In this document: piece after piece, positions 34,920-43,531 of the stretch | Layout of the letters: every line of letters begins with the position of its first letter | Numbering within the stretch: the stretch's first letter is position 1 | Source of the DNA: Alkalihalobacterium sp048323755 | Lineage (GTDB): Bacteria; Bacillota; Bacilli; Bacillales; Bacillaceae_F | Direction: 5' to 3' | DNA: 64,000 bases | NCBI RefSeq assembly: GCF_048323755.1 | Contig: NZ_JBLWFS010000013.1 | Coordinates: forward strand, 42,229-106,228 | Program-made: the position numbers and the translations under genes | The notes under the pieces: model-generated | Databases searched by the model: none | Seen by the model: the letters and a program-made list of their open reading frames with translations, nothing else | Told to the model about the DNA's origin: nothing

Positions 34920-36029
34920 TTATAAATCACTCATCTGGTCCTGCGAACGTGATATTGGAATTGTAAACCAAAACGTATGGATATTATTTTCTGTAGAAAA
35001 ACCGACTTTCCCGTGATGACTCTCAATAATTTCTTTTACGATCGATAGCCCTAATCCTGAACCACCAGTGTTGCGGTTACGTGAAGCTTCAGCTCTATAA
35101 AATCGTTCAAATGGTTCATCTGGATCGGCAACCTGGATAGGTAGACCCTCGTTCGTTATTTGTAGTTTATATTGTCGGTCGTTGACACCCCCTTTAATCT
35201 TCATCCACTTCCCTTGATCATACCGATGGACATTTTCGATTAAATTGTAGATCACCTGAAGTAATCCGTTTTTATTCACAAACAGTGTGACATCACATAG
35301 TTGAAGGTCTACGATGATCGCTTGCTTTTGAAGCTCCATTTGAAAATGATGCAGCGCCTGTTCCAATAGTGATTTCATCGAAACCCATTCATACTTTGCA
35401 GTGTTTCGCTCATGTTCGTTCCACTTATTAATTTGTCGTAATTGCTCAACCAAATGGGTTAAACGTAAAGATTCTTCATGGAGCGATTGAAATAATTGAT
35501 TATCACCTTTAATGACATCCGTGCTTAATGCCTCTAGGTAACCATTGATGTTCGTTAGCGGCGTACGTAATTCGTGGGCAACATCTCTTGTAATCTTTTC
35601 TCTGTTATGCTCAATCTTCTTCATATAATTGACCATCTCATTAAAGTGTAGCGTTAATTGACCGATCTCATCTTGGGCGGTGTTTTCAGTTAATTGAGGA
35701 TATTTACCTTCCATAATCTCTGTTGTTGCATTCGTTAGACTGTGCAGTGGCTCTAGTAACCGAGAAATAAAATAAAAGTGGACAACAGCTGCAATCATGA
35801 CTGACAATATAACAGCGAATAAAAGATAAGTGTCCATCCCTTCGATAAACGCAAGCCGTTGCTCTACACTAAGAGCATTTTCTTTTTCAATTAAATAACA
35901 AGCATAGTCTTTGACTGAGATACCGACTAACCAAATCACCAACCCGATCACAATACTATTGATAAGCGTTAGTTTCCACATTAGTTTGCGTTTTATTATC
36001 TGATGTAAAATTGGTTTAAAACGCAACAA
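34920..36029 (-). CDS. Two-component sensor histidine kinase
   Basis: A 369-residue membrane kinase: helix 1 (about 17-37), a short extracellular loop, helix 2 (about 52-74), HAMP (about 75-130), HisKA with AHELRTPLTNINGYLE, and HATPase with NLIENVHRY and GGSGLGLSIV. It pairs with the OmpR-family regulator upstream, which it overlaps by 14 bases, so the two are co-translated. The small sensor loop suggests that it senses the membrane or a partner protein. It adjoins the thiol-redox genes, which it may control; that is inference. Confidence 0.87.
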   Translation of the reverse strand: MLRFKPILHQIIKRKLMWKLTLINSIVIGLVIWLVGISVKDYACYLIEKENALSVEQRLAFIEGMDTYLLFAVILSVMIAAVVHFYFISRLLEPLHSLTNATTEIMEGKYPQLTENTAQDEIGQLTLHFNEMVNYMKKIEHNREKITRDVAHELRTPLTNINGYLEALSTDVIKGDNQLFQSLHEESLRLTHLVEQLRQINKWNEHERNTAKYEWVSMKSLLEQALHHFQMELQKQAIIVDLQLCDVTLFVNKNGLLQVIYNLIENVHRYDQGKWMKIKGGVNDRQYKLQITNEGLPIQVADPDEPFERFYRAEASRNRNTGGSGLGLSIVKEIIESHHGKVGFSTENNIHTFWFTIPISRSQDQMSDL

Positions 36030-36705
36030 ATTGATACCCCATCCCTCTTACAGTTTGGATACAATCAGGAGCATCGACTTTTCTTAGCTTTTCGCGCAGG
36101 TTCCGCACATGAACATCAATCGTTCGCCACGTAATTTCTTTTTCATCATTCGGGTACAATTCTGCTATCATTTGATCTCTAGACAATACTTGGTTCGGGT
36201 TTTTCATTAACATATGTAAAAGCTTACACTCATTGTTAGTAAGCGAGAGTTCTTTGCCTGCATAATTCACTTCACCTTTGTACGGTTTAATAGTAATCCC
36301 TCGATAACTGATTTTATGACAGCGATTGGCTGTGCGACGAAGAACCGCTTCGACCCTAGCAACAAGTTCTTTGGGACTAAAGGGTTTTGTTACGTAATCG
36401 TCTGCCCCCATTTTTAATCCGTTGATTCGATCGGTCTCATCAACTTTTGCGGTAACCATAATAATTGGGCTGTCACTTTTTTTCACCGTGCGGATCCATT
36501 CGCACACTTCTTCACCACTCACTTTAGGGAGCATTAAGTCAATGATCGTAAAACAAGGTTCATAAAGGTCATACATTTCAATCGCTTGCTTCCCATCCTC
36601 AGCTTCCCACACTTCATAGCCTTCTTTTTCTAAATAAATTTTAATTAATTGCCTAATCTTTATATCGTCTTCAACGATTAAAATCGACTTACCTTTCGTA
36701 TTCAC
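36016..36705 (-). CDS. OmpR/PhoB-family response regulator
   Basis: About 229 residues: receiver domain (acidic pair EDD, phosphoacceptor Asp in TIIDLMLPK, Lys in VTKPFSP) and a winged-helix DNA-binding domain (WRTIDVHVRNLREKL, then TVRGMGYQF). I place the start at GTG 36705 because GGAGG lies 5 bases upstream and it gives the family N-terminus (TKGKSILIVEDD); an ATG at 36780 would add an unrelated 25-residue leader. It is transcribed after the TlpA-like gene (127-base gap) and ahead of its kinase. Confidence 0.87.
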   Translation of the reverse strand: MNTKGKSILIVEDDIKIRQLIKIYLEKEGYEVWEAEDGKQAIEMYDLYEPCFTIIDLMLPKVSGEEVCEWIRTVKKSDSPIIMVTAKVDETDRINGLKMGADDYVTKPFSPKELVARVEAVLRRTANRCHKISYRGITIKPYKGEVNYAGKELSLTNNECKLLHMLMKNPNQVLSRDQMIAELYPNDEKEITWRTIDVHVRNLREKLRKVDAPDCIQTVRGMGYQFVAF

Positions 36706-36832
36706 TTTGACCTCCGCCTTCTTAGCTGTTTTTGCTTGGGCTACACATTTCAATTGGCTTTTATTGAACTGTGCTTTCAACTATCTGACTTCTATCAAAC
36801 TATTACTTTACACTTTAAAAGCGATCGCGCAA

Positions 36833-37489
36833 TTAATCAATATTATTTTTGAAGTGTTCCATCATTTCATAAGACATCGGGCCAATTACTTTGTGCTGAA
36901 TTCTTCCACTGGTATCTATAATATACGTTGTTGGAATTGAAAATGCTTGATAAATTTGACCAATTTCCCCGTCAACATCGAGTAAAATGGGAAACGTCAA
37001 TTGAAATTCATCTTCCACAAATGGAACGATGTCTTCTGTGTTTCTCTCTAATGTTGTTAAATTGACTGCTAGTATTGTGATGCCCTCATCTTTATATTTT
37101 TCATAAAAATCTTGCATATGAGGCATCTCGGCTCTACAAGGCGGGCACCAGCTAGCCCATAAATTAAGGATGACTTTTTGTCCATAGAAATCAGATAATT
37201 TTACAAATTTCCCGTCTAGTGTTTCAAGTTCAAAATCAGGAGCATAATTTCCTTGTTGCAAGCCGACAATTATTTCTTCCTTCGGCTCTTTCTTAACTGT
37301 ATTTTCCTGTTCGGTTTCGGTATCTGTATCCGCCTCTTCGTCTATTTCAGTTGTAGATTCCGCATCTGTTACCGTCTGAACGACTTGTTCCTCATTTGCG
37401 GTTTTCACCCCATTTTCTCCCCTTAAATCGAACAAGCCCCATGTAATTAAACCAGCTAATAAAACAATAACAATGATATTTCGTTTCAT
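36833..37489 (-). CDS. Membrane-anchored thioredoxin-like protein (TlpA/ResA type)
   Basis: A 218-residue protein: N-terminal membrane anchor (about 3-20), an acidic Thr/Glu-rich linker (about 35-70), and a thioredoxin fold with the active site WCPPC and cis-Pro in SIPTTY. It acts outside the membrane as a thiol reductant or oxidant, for example in cytochrome c or sulfur-linked maturation. It follows the CcdA-like gene by 18 bases; CcdA would supply its electrons. The extended acidic linker is unusual compared with ResA. Confidence 0.87.
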   Translation of the reverse strand: MKRNIIVIVLLAGLITWGLFDLRGENGVKTANEEQVVQTVTDAESTTEIDEEADTDTETEQENTVKKEPKEEIIVGLQQGNYAPDFELETLDGKFVKLSDFYGQKVILNLWASWCPPCRAEMPHMQDFYEKYKDEGITILAVNLTTLERNTEDIVPFVEDEFQLTFPILLDVDGEIGQIYQAFSIPTTYIIDTSGRIQHKVIGPMSYEMMEHFKNNID

Positions 37490-37507
37490 AACTATTCGTC
37501 CTCTCTT

Positions 37508-38197
37508 TTAAGAAATAAAACTAAATTGTGCTAACCATGCACTAAGTTTTTGAAACTGCCCAGTAAATAACAACAATCCAAGGCCAATCAACACCCACCC
37601 GTTAAAGATACTCAATTTAGGTAACCATTTATTTACATTTTTTATTACTTTTAGTGAGTACGTTAGTAAAATTGATAAGATGAAAAAGGGTATACCTAAA
37701 CCTAGGGAATACACCGCAAGCATTAACATCCCACTTCCCATCGTTTCCACTGATGCGGCTAAAAGAAGGATCGATGAAAGAACAATGCCTACACATGGTG
37801 TCCATCCAAACGCAAAAGCCATGCCAATAATGAAGGAATTTCCCATCCCACGTCTCGTTGTATTCACTTGCACTCTTTTTTCACGCATTAAAAACTTCAA
37901 CTTCAATAAACCAGCCATTTGTAAACCAAACACAATAATAAGAAATCCGCTCATTTTCTCAACAAGATTACGATTCTCAAAAAATAATTGACCCATAAAA
38001 CTTGCAGACGCCCCTAGTAAAATGAACACGATACTAAACCCTAGGATAAAACTAACAGAGCGAACCATGACAGTTCTCTTCATCGCATTCACCTTATTAT
38101 CGCTAATTGATGACCCTGTTAACGTAGCAATGTAAGCTGGAATAAGCGGAAAAACGCAAGGTGAAAAGAAAGATAACATTCCCGCCGAAAAGGCCAC
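37508..38197 (-). CDS. ccdA: CcdA-type thiol-disulfide transporter (start probably AUC at 38218)
   Basis: Six-helix membrane protein of the CcdA/DsbD family with the paired cysteines in SPCVFPLIPAY and GWTPCVGIVL, moving electrons from cytoplasmic thioredoxin to the outer thioredoxin-like protein. The conventional start is GTG 38197, but it lacks a ribosome site and cuts the family N-terminus. In the same frame, seven codons earlier, an ATC at 38218 lies 8 bases behind AGGAGG and gives DNLSLLVAFSAGML, the usual N-terminal spacing; it also overlaps the stop of the upstream gene. No ATG, GTG or TTG occurs between. I therefore suspect AUC initiation or a single-base change. Confidence 0.85.
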   Translation of the reverse strand: MAFSAGMLSFFSPCVFPLIPAYIATLTGSSISDNKVNAMKRTVMVRSVSFILGFSIVFILLGASASFMGQLFFENRNLVEKMSGFLIIVFGLQMAGLLKLKFLMREKRVQVNTTRRGMGNSFIIGMAFAFGWTPCVGIVLSSILLLAASVETMGSGMLMLAVYSLGLGIPFFILSILLTYSLKVIKNVNKWLPKLSIFNGWVLIGLGLLLFTGQFQKLSAWLAQFSFIS

Positions 38198-38210
38198 TAA
38201 TAAAGATAAA

Positions 38211-38873
38211 TTATCGATCTGTTTCCCCTCCTTTCGTTTTAAAAGCTAGTGTGAGAACCATAATGACAAAAAAGATCACTTGCCCGAACGTAAACGATAA
38301 GAAAACATCAAAAGAGTTCGAAAAATTCTGTAAAAAGAATTGTCCTAAACTGTAGATTAATATGAGCAAAGATAAACGGTGCCATTCTCCCACTGGTTTA
38401 ACCAGCTTAAATAGACCAACTAGTAAAAAGAATGCTAAACCGATCTGGCCAGCGTGGTATACAAAGCCCCACTGATCCTGATAGGTATAAAAAATGATCG
38501 AACCTGCTAATAAACCAGTTAAACATAAGTCAATGTAAATCGTTAAACTTAACTTATGTTTTTTAGATTGATAGTATAAATAGATACCTCCTGCAATAAG
38601 TGCTAATACAATTCCTTTTCTTCCTCCATTGAAATATAAAATCCCTAATGGATTCGTAAAGGCATAAATCGGATGAAACAAAATATAACTTAGCTTCCAA
38701 ATGATCCATCCGAAGACCACCGCATTAAAAACAGGATCAATTAATAATTTGTCGTTCACATGCTTATGTTTAATGCGAAACTTCATTGCGATATAGGCTG
38801 CTAAAAAACCCAGGCCAATAAAAATCCACTTAGTCGGTAATTGGATCGGACCTAAAGAAAAAAATTGCTCCAT
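38211..38873 (-). CDS. Prolipoprotein diacylglyceryl transferase-like membrane protein
   Basis: About 220 residues with six to seven hydrophobic helices, weakly resembling Lgt, whose members are often found next to TlpA/CcdA genes in bacilli. The usual Lgt signature (HGGLLGG-like) is not convincingly present, so a catalytic lipoprotein role is doubtful. I choose ATG 38873 because GAGGAGGG ends 4 bases upstream; an earlier ATG-like start at 38900 has none. It is the first gene of the lgt-like/ccdA/tlpA set. Confidence 0.6.
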   Translation of the reverse strand: MEQFFSLGPIQLPTKWIFIGLGFLAAYIAMKFRIKHKHVNDKLLIDPVFNAVVFGWIIWKLSYILFHPIYAFTNPLGILYFNGGRKGIVLALIAGGIYLYYQSKKHKLSLTIYIDLCLTGLLAGSIIFYTYQDQWGFVYHAGQIGLAFFLLVGLFKLVKPVGEWHRLSLLILIYSLGQFFLQNFSNSFDVFLSFTFGQVIFFVIMVLTLAFKTKGGETDR

Positions 38874-39044
38874 AATACCCTCCTCATCTCTTGCTTTCAT
38901 TTATACAGGGCAAATATTAAGAAACGTTTAAGATATTAAATAAATTTTTTTAAAAGGTTCACTATCTAGAATGCTTTTTTAAACCCTAAATATATTAATA
39001 GCTACTTTTTCACCATCACATCAATTACAAACAGTCAAAAACAT

Positions 39045-39084
39045 AAAAAATCGGCATTCCCAAAGAGAGAACTCCGATTTTTTT
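39045..39084. terminator. Hairpin terminator between the redox and RsbR-fusion genes
   Basis: AAAAAATCGG (39045-39054) pairs with CCGATTTTTT (39074-39084); U-runs occur on both strands. It lies 59 bases past the stop of the kinase-STAS fusion on the minus strand. Confidence 0.75.
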
Positions 39085-39142
39085 AAACATTTTCTTTTAG
39101 CCCATTTATACTGTTATTGTTCCTTCATGTTGTAGGATTTGA

Positions 39143-40753
39143 TTAATTTCTGCTGATTTTGAGAGATTCATTATAGTCTTGAATCGCTTGCTGTAATGTT
39201 CCTTTTGTTTCAACTTTCTCATTAAGTTCAATACCCAATTCAACAATTGTATTAGTAATTTCTGGTCGTATTCCAGTGAGTACAGCTTTACAACCTTGAA
39301 TGCGGATCCCGTTAATAATTTTGAATAAGTGTCCAAGTACAGCTGTATCTAAATAAGCGACACCCGATAAATCAATAATAATATGTTTTAAACTCTGGTT
39401 ATGTATTTCTTCTAATAATTTGACTTGAATATTTTTAGCACGGCGTGTGTCAACCGCACCAATAATAGGCAAGATTGCCATCGTATCATATAGTGGAATG
39501 ATCGGCACATTTAAATCATCAATGAGCTCATTTTGCGATTGAATAAGTTCTTGACTGTATTCTGAAAAACTAGATGAGAAATGCTTAATATATGAATCTA
39601 AGTTATAGTTTACACGTCTTTCAAGTTCGAAAAATTCTTGTAAGTTAAGTTGAATTTGTTGCTCATAATAATTAGCCAAGAAGTCCCAATATATTTTTCG
39701 AACCATTTGAAACCATTCTAAAATAAGGATTAACTCGATGTCGTGCATCGCCCATTTCTTCCCTTGTTCCTTCGCATGCATTATTAAACCGTATTCATTT
39801 GCTTCATGTAAAAACTCGATAACTTTGTGCGTTGAATTTAAAATGAATTGGTCATTCATTTCATTGTTTTCTTTAATTCTTTCAAACAACTCTCGAGACT
39901 GTCTTGAAAGTAGGTCATTGAACACTTCTTTATTCGTTAGATAAAATTCATTAAAGGTCTGCTGTTCTTCATAAACTAAGTTCAATTTCATCACTCCTAT
40001 ACCATTATTTTGTTGGATTGGAAAATAAATAGTGAAATTAGTTCCAAACCCTACTTCACTCGTTGCTTCGATCTTTCCATGATGTTCGTATATTGTCGAA
40101 TAAACTTGCGTTAACCCCATTCCCGTCCCTGCTTCTTTAGAAGTAAAAAAGGGCGTGCCTAGCATGTTTATCTTTTCTTCAGGTATGCCAACACCAGTGT
40201 CAGAAATCGAAACGACTAAATGCTCATTTTGAATATAGTGTTTGATTGTAATCGTTCCAGAGTCAGGGATAGCTTCAAAGGAATTTTTCAATAGATTAAA
40301 GAATGCTTTTTTTAATTGATTTTTTCTTCCGTAAATATTCACATCAAAATTATCAAACTCTTTGACAATCTCAACATTATAAATCTTATCTTGAAAAAGG
40401 TAGAGAATCGCTTCTAATTCAGAGCAAAGATTAATAAAAGAATAGCCTTCTTCATCTAAGTCAGGTTTTGATACATTTAATAGGTTTTGCATCGTAGCAA
40501 GTGCGTTTTCTAATTCTTCTGAAGCAATATCAATATAGGCATGTGGGTGTTCTTTTTTTAGTAATTGCAGAAAGCCTTTAACTGCAGTCAATGGATTTCT
40601 AACTTCATGTGCGATCCCGGCTGCAATTTGACCAACTGATGCTAGACGATCAACTGTAACGTCATCTTTATCTTCTCTTATTTGGTTAGTTGTTTTTCCA
40701 TTTAGTAGCAATGACCTTCGTCCCCTTTTCTGAAGTCTCGATTTGGAAATCAT
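39143..40753 (-). CDS. Histidine kinase fused to an RsbR/STAS stressosome-like module
   Basis: A 536-residue cytoplasmic protein. Residues about 30-250 are a histidine kinase core (H-box AHEVRNPLTAVKGFLQLL, N box NLLKNSFEA, G1 SDTGVGIP, G2 GTGMGL). Residues about 260-405 resemble the globin-like N-terminal domain of RsbR proteins, and about 415-530 form a STAS domain (IDLSGVAYLDTAVLGHL, then GIRPEITNTI) with Ser/Thr positions typical of RsbR. This joins two-component and stressosome logic in one chain. It overlaps the preceding RsbT-like kinase gene by 68 bases; the true start may be a TTG at 40711 behind GGGGACGAAGG. Partner response regulator not seen. Confidence 0.82.
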   Translation of the reverse strand: MISKSRLQKRGRRSLLLNGKTTNQIREDKDDVTVDRLASVGQIAAGIAHEVRNPLTAVKGFLQLLKKEHPHAYIDIASEELENALATMQNLLNVSKPDLDEEGYSFINLCSELEAILYLFQDKIYNVEIVKEFDNFDVNIYGRKNQLKKAFFNLLKNSFEAIPDSGTITIKHYIQNEHLVVSISDTGVGIPEEKINMLGTPFFTSKEAGTGMGLTQVYSTIYEHHGKIEATSEVGFGTNFTIYFPIQQNNGIGVMKLNLVYEEQQTFNEFYLTNKEVFNDLLSRQSRELFERIKENNEMNDQFILNSTHKVIEFLHEANEYGLIMHAKEQGKKWAMHDIELILILEWFQMVRKIYWDFLANYYEQQIQLNLQEFFELERRVNYNLDSYIKHFSSSFSEYSQELIQSQNELIDDLNVPIIPLYDTMAILPIIGAVDTRRAKNIQVKLLEEIHNQSLKHIIIDLSGVAYLDTAVLGHLFKIINGIRIQGCKAVLTGIRPEITNTIVELGIELNEKVETKGTLQQAIQDYNESLKISRN

Positions 40754-41078
40754 CCACTAATCTTTTTGCACCTACTAAACCTAAACCTAATCCTTTTTTT
40801 TGAAAATTATTTGTGCCTTCTAAAATTTGATCTAGTTCATTTATTCCTTTACCACGATCTTGAACGGTAATCTTAATTCCTCTTCCATCAATCATTTCAC
40901 ATATGAATATCCCAGGTTCATTTGTGTGATCTAAAACATTTTGTGTTAACTCTGAAACAGCGACAATTAATTTCTGCAAATCTACTTTTGAAAAAGATAG
41001 TGAGTTTGCTAAAATTCGAACGGCATTAACGGCAATACGAATATCATGTTCTGATCTAATAGTCATTTTTTTTCTCAT
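40686..41078 (-). CDS. RsbT-like serine kinase / anti-sigma ATPase
   Basis: About 130 residues of the GHKL anti-sigma/switch kinase type: N box VSELTQNVLDH, G1 QDRGKGI, and G2 KKGLGLGLVGAKRL. It resembles RsbT, which phosphorylates RsbR/RsbS STAS domains in the stressosome; here the downstream overlapping gene encodes an RsbR/STAS fusion, its probable substrate. Start uncertain: ATG 41078 and 41066 both give family-like lengths, while ATG 41123 adds an unlikely leader; none has a strong ribosome site. Confidence 0.78.
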   Translation of the reverse strand: MRKKMTIRSEHDIRIAVNAVRILANSLSFSKVDLQKLIVAVSELTQNVLDHTNEPGIFICEMIDGRGIKITVQDRGKGINELDQILEGTNNFQKKGLGLGLVGAKRLVDDFQIETSEKGTKVIATKWKNN

Positions 41079-41232
41079 ACAGAGTATTCTATATGAATTA
41101 TTCATATATTTCCAAAAAAACATAGATTTTCTTAAAAATAATTCTAAAGTCCTATTGTCGAATTTTGACAGTTAACATCATCTGTTTCAATTTAAGATAG
41201 AATAGCTATTCTCAAATAATTTTAAGAGAACG

Positions 41233-41277
41233 TAAAAAAATAGATAGCACTGAAATGGATCAGTTACTATCTATTTT
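41233..41277 (-). terminator. Terminator of the CoA-disulfide reductase gene
   Basis: AAATAGATAG pairs with CTATCTATTT, enclosing a second small stem ACTG/CAGT; a run of seven U residues follows on the minus strand. It lies about 60 bases past the stop. Confidence 0.75.
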
Positions 41278-41338
41278 ATCTAGAAGAAAGTACGTTATTT
41301 CTATCGTTTTATTATTTCAATATATTTTATATGATCGG

Positions 41339-43288
41339 TTAGTTCTTTTGGATGTATGCCAGGAATCCTTTTTCGTTACTCACTTCTTTTACCAATAAAT
41401 GTCCATTGTGATCACACCAAGACGATAAATCTTTGACGAAATTAGAATCCGTAGCTGATACTTGAAGTGTTTCACCAGGTGACATCGATTTTATAGCATT
41501 GGCAACACTCATTATTGGACCCGGACATTGTAAACCTGTTGCATCTATTGATACATCAGCTTTTAGTTCCTGTTCATTCGTACATTCGATTCTTGCAACC
41601 CCTGCGTCATCCGTTACAACTTTGCAATTTACGTTGTTGGTTGGTTTAAATACGGAAGAATACGTTTTCCAACCACCGTCTAAGTTTTTCACTTCAAAGC
41701 CATTTTCTTGTAAAATACGCGAAGCCAGATACCCTCGTAAACCAACTTGGCAATTGACATAAATCGTTTGTTCTTTCGGTAGTTCATCGAGTCGGTTGCG
41801 CAACTCATCTACTGGAATATTGATCGCTCCGTTAATATATCCCATTTCTAATTCAATCGGATTGCGAACGTCTACTAAGAAACCATCATTTGCGACAATG
41901 TCATCAATCTCATGCCATTGAATAGTCTCGATCACACCATCCACAATATTAGACGCTGCATAGCCTGCCATATTGACAGGATCTTTTGCTGATGAATACG
42001 GCGGTGCATAGGCCAATTCTAAATCTGGCAGATCAAGTACTGTTAAATTACCTTTAATGGCTGTTGCAATGACATCAATACGTTTATCAACACCATCCAT
42101 CCCTACCGCTTGTGCACCGTAAATCTTTCCTGTGTCTTTATCAAACACAAGCTTTAGGGCAATAGGAGCTGCACCTGGATAATAGCCCGCATGTGATCCA
42201 GGATGAACGTGAACGACTTCATATGGTATTCCTAATCGTCTTAACGTTTTTTCATTATTTCCAGTTGTCGAAACAGTATAATCAAACACTTTAGCAATGG
42301 ATGTTCCGAGAGTGCCATTATACTTTACCTTTTTGCCGTAAATATTGTCAGCAACAATGCGACCTTGACGATTGGCTGGCCATGCGAGCGGGATCATAGT
42401 CGGTTGCTCATTAATATAATCTTTTACCTCAATCGCATCACCGATCGCATAAATATGTGGATCGTTCGTTTGTAGATAGTCGTTAACTTGAATTCCGCCT
42501 CGCTCACCAACATTTAACCCAGCTTTTATAGCAAGTTCATTTTCTGGACGAACACCGATGGATAAAATTATTAAATCCGTTTCGATTTCTTGCCCAGATT
42601 GAGTCACAACTTTCGAGCCTTCATTTTCAAAAGACTTCACTCCATCATCTAAAATAAGTTGTACACTTTTATTTTCAAGATGGTTATGAATAATAGCTGC
42701 CATCTCATAGTCTAGAGGTGCCATGACCTGATTGGCCATTTCAACAATCGTTACTTCTATTCCCCGGTCATGGAGGTTCTCGGCCATTTCTAAACCAATA
42801 AATCCACCGCCAACAACGACAGCTCGTTTTGGTTGTTGGTGATCAACGTATGATTTAATACGGTCTGTGTCAGGAATATTACGCAATGTGAAAACCGCTT
42901 TTGCCTCATTAAGCCCTGGAATCGGTGGAACAATTGGACGTGCTCCTGGTGATAATACTAATTCATCATACGATTCCTCATATGTCTCTCCTGTTTGCAC
43001 ATTTTTTACCGTTACGTGTTTTGTTTGACGATTAATATTAATCACTTCACTTAAATTTCGAATATCTAAGTTGAATTTTTTAGACATCCCTTCAACCGTT
43101 TGTACTAAAAGCTTTTGTCGGTCTTTAATTGTTTCACCGATATAATAAGGTAACCCGCAATTAGCAAAAGAAATATATTCTCCTTTTTCAAACATAACAA
43201 TCGTTGATGTCTCATCTATTCTTCTAAGTCGCGCTGCAGCTGTTGCTCCACCAGCAACTCCACCTACAATAACAATTTTTTTACTCAT
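41339..43288 (-). CDS. CoA-disulfide reductase with rhodanese and TusA domains (CoADR-RHD)
   Basis: About 649 residues: FAD/NAD(P) disulfide oxidoreductase (about 1-445; VGGVAGGATAAARLRR, active Cys in FANCGLPYYIGE), dimerisation domain, rhodanese (about 455-545, Cys in VNCQVGLRG) and a C-terminal TusA domain (LQCPGPIMSVANAI). Such fusions reduce CoA persulfide or polysulfide with NAD(P)H. I choose ATG 43288 because GGGAGG lies 9 bases upstream and it gives the family N-terminus; ATG 43348 would add 20 foreign residues. A CstR-like operator at 43324-43339 lies just upstream, so it probably belongs to the sulfide/persulfide regulon although 10 kb from cstR. Confidence 0.9.
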   Translation of the reverse strand: MSKKIVIVGGVAGGATAAARLRRIDETSTIVMFEKGEYISFANCGLPYYIGETIKDRQKLLVQTVEGMSKKFNLDIRNLSEVININRQTKHVTVKNVQTGETYEESYDELVLSPGARPIVPPIPGLNEAKAVFTLRNIPDTDRIKSYVDHQQPKRAVVVGGGFIGLEMAENLHDRGIEVTIVEMANQVMAPLDYEMAAIIHNHLENKSVQLILDDGVKSFENEGSKVVTQSGQEIETDLIILSIGVRPENELAIKAGLNVGERGGIQVNDYLQTNDPHIYAIGDAIEVKDYINEQPTMIPLAWPANRQGRIVADNIYGKKVKYNGTLGTSIAKVFDYTVSTTGNNEKTLRRLGIPYEVVHVHPGSHAGYYPGAAPIALKLVFDKDTGKIYGAQAVGMDGVDKRIDVIATAIKGNLTVLDLPDLELAYAPPYSSAKDPVNMAGYAASNIVDGVIETIQWHEIDDIVANDGFLVDVRNPIELEMGYINGAINIPVDELRNRLDELPKEQTIYVNCQVGLRGYLASRILQENGFEVKNLDGGWKTYSSVFKPTNNVNCKVVTDDAGVARIECTNEQELKADVSIDATGLQCPGPIMSVANAIKSMSPGETLQVSATDSNFVKDLSSWCDHNGHLLVKEVSNEKGFLAYIQKN

Positions 43289-43323
43289 ACTATATTCCTC
43301 CCTTTGATCTCGTATAGCTAAAA

Positions 43324-43339
43324 TTACCATATAGGGTAT
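43324..43339. promoter_or_regulatory. CstR-like operator before the CoA-disulfide reductase gene
   Basis: TTACCATATAGGGTAT matches the cstR promoter operator (ATACCTTGTAGGGTAT) in both half-sites and spacing. Confidence 0.65.
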
Positions 43340-43371
43340 ATACCTCATAATGTATTTTACATGAATAAACT

Positions 43372-43405
43372 AAAAAAGTGTGTGACAAAAATCACACACT
43401 TTTTT
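43372..43405. terminator. Perfect terminator-like hairpin in a divergent intergenic region
   Basis: A 14-bp perfect stem (43372-43385 and 43392-43405) with loop CAAAAA, and T-runs on both strands. It lies between two divergent genes, so no gene ends into it from either side. Confidence 0.75.
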
Positions 43406-43531
43406 AGTTCATTGAAATATGGGGAAGACAAAAAAAGATCAATGTAGAATATTTCCATATTTATATGTAAAAAATACACCATTATAATGTAATTTTACTT
43501 GAAAATATGATCAATCATCAGGAGTTAAACA

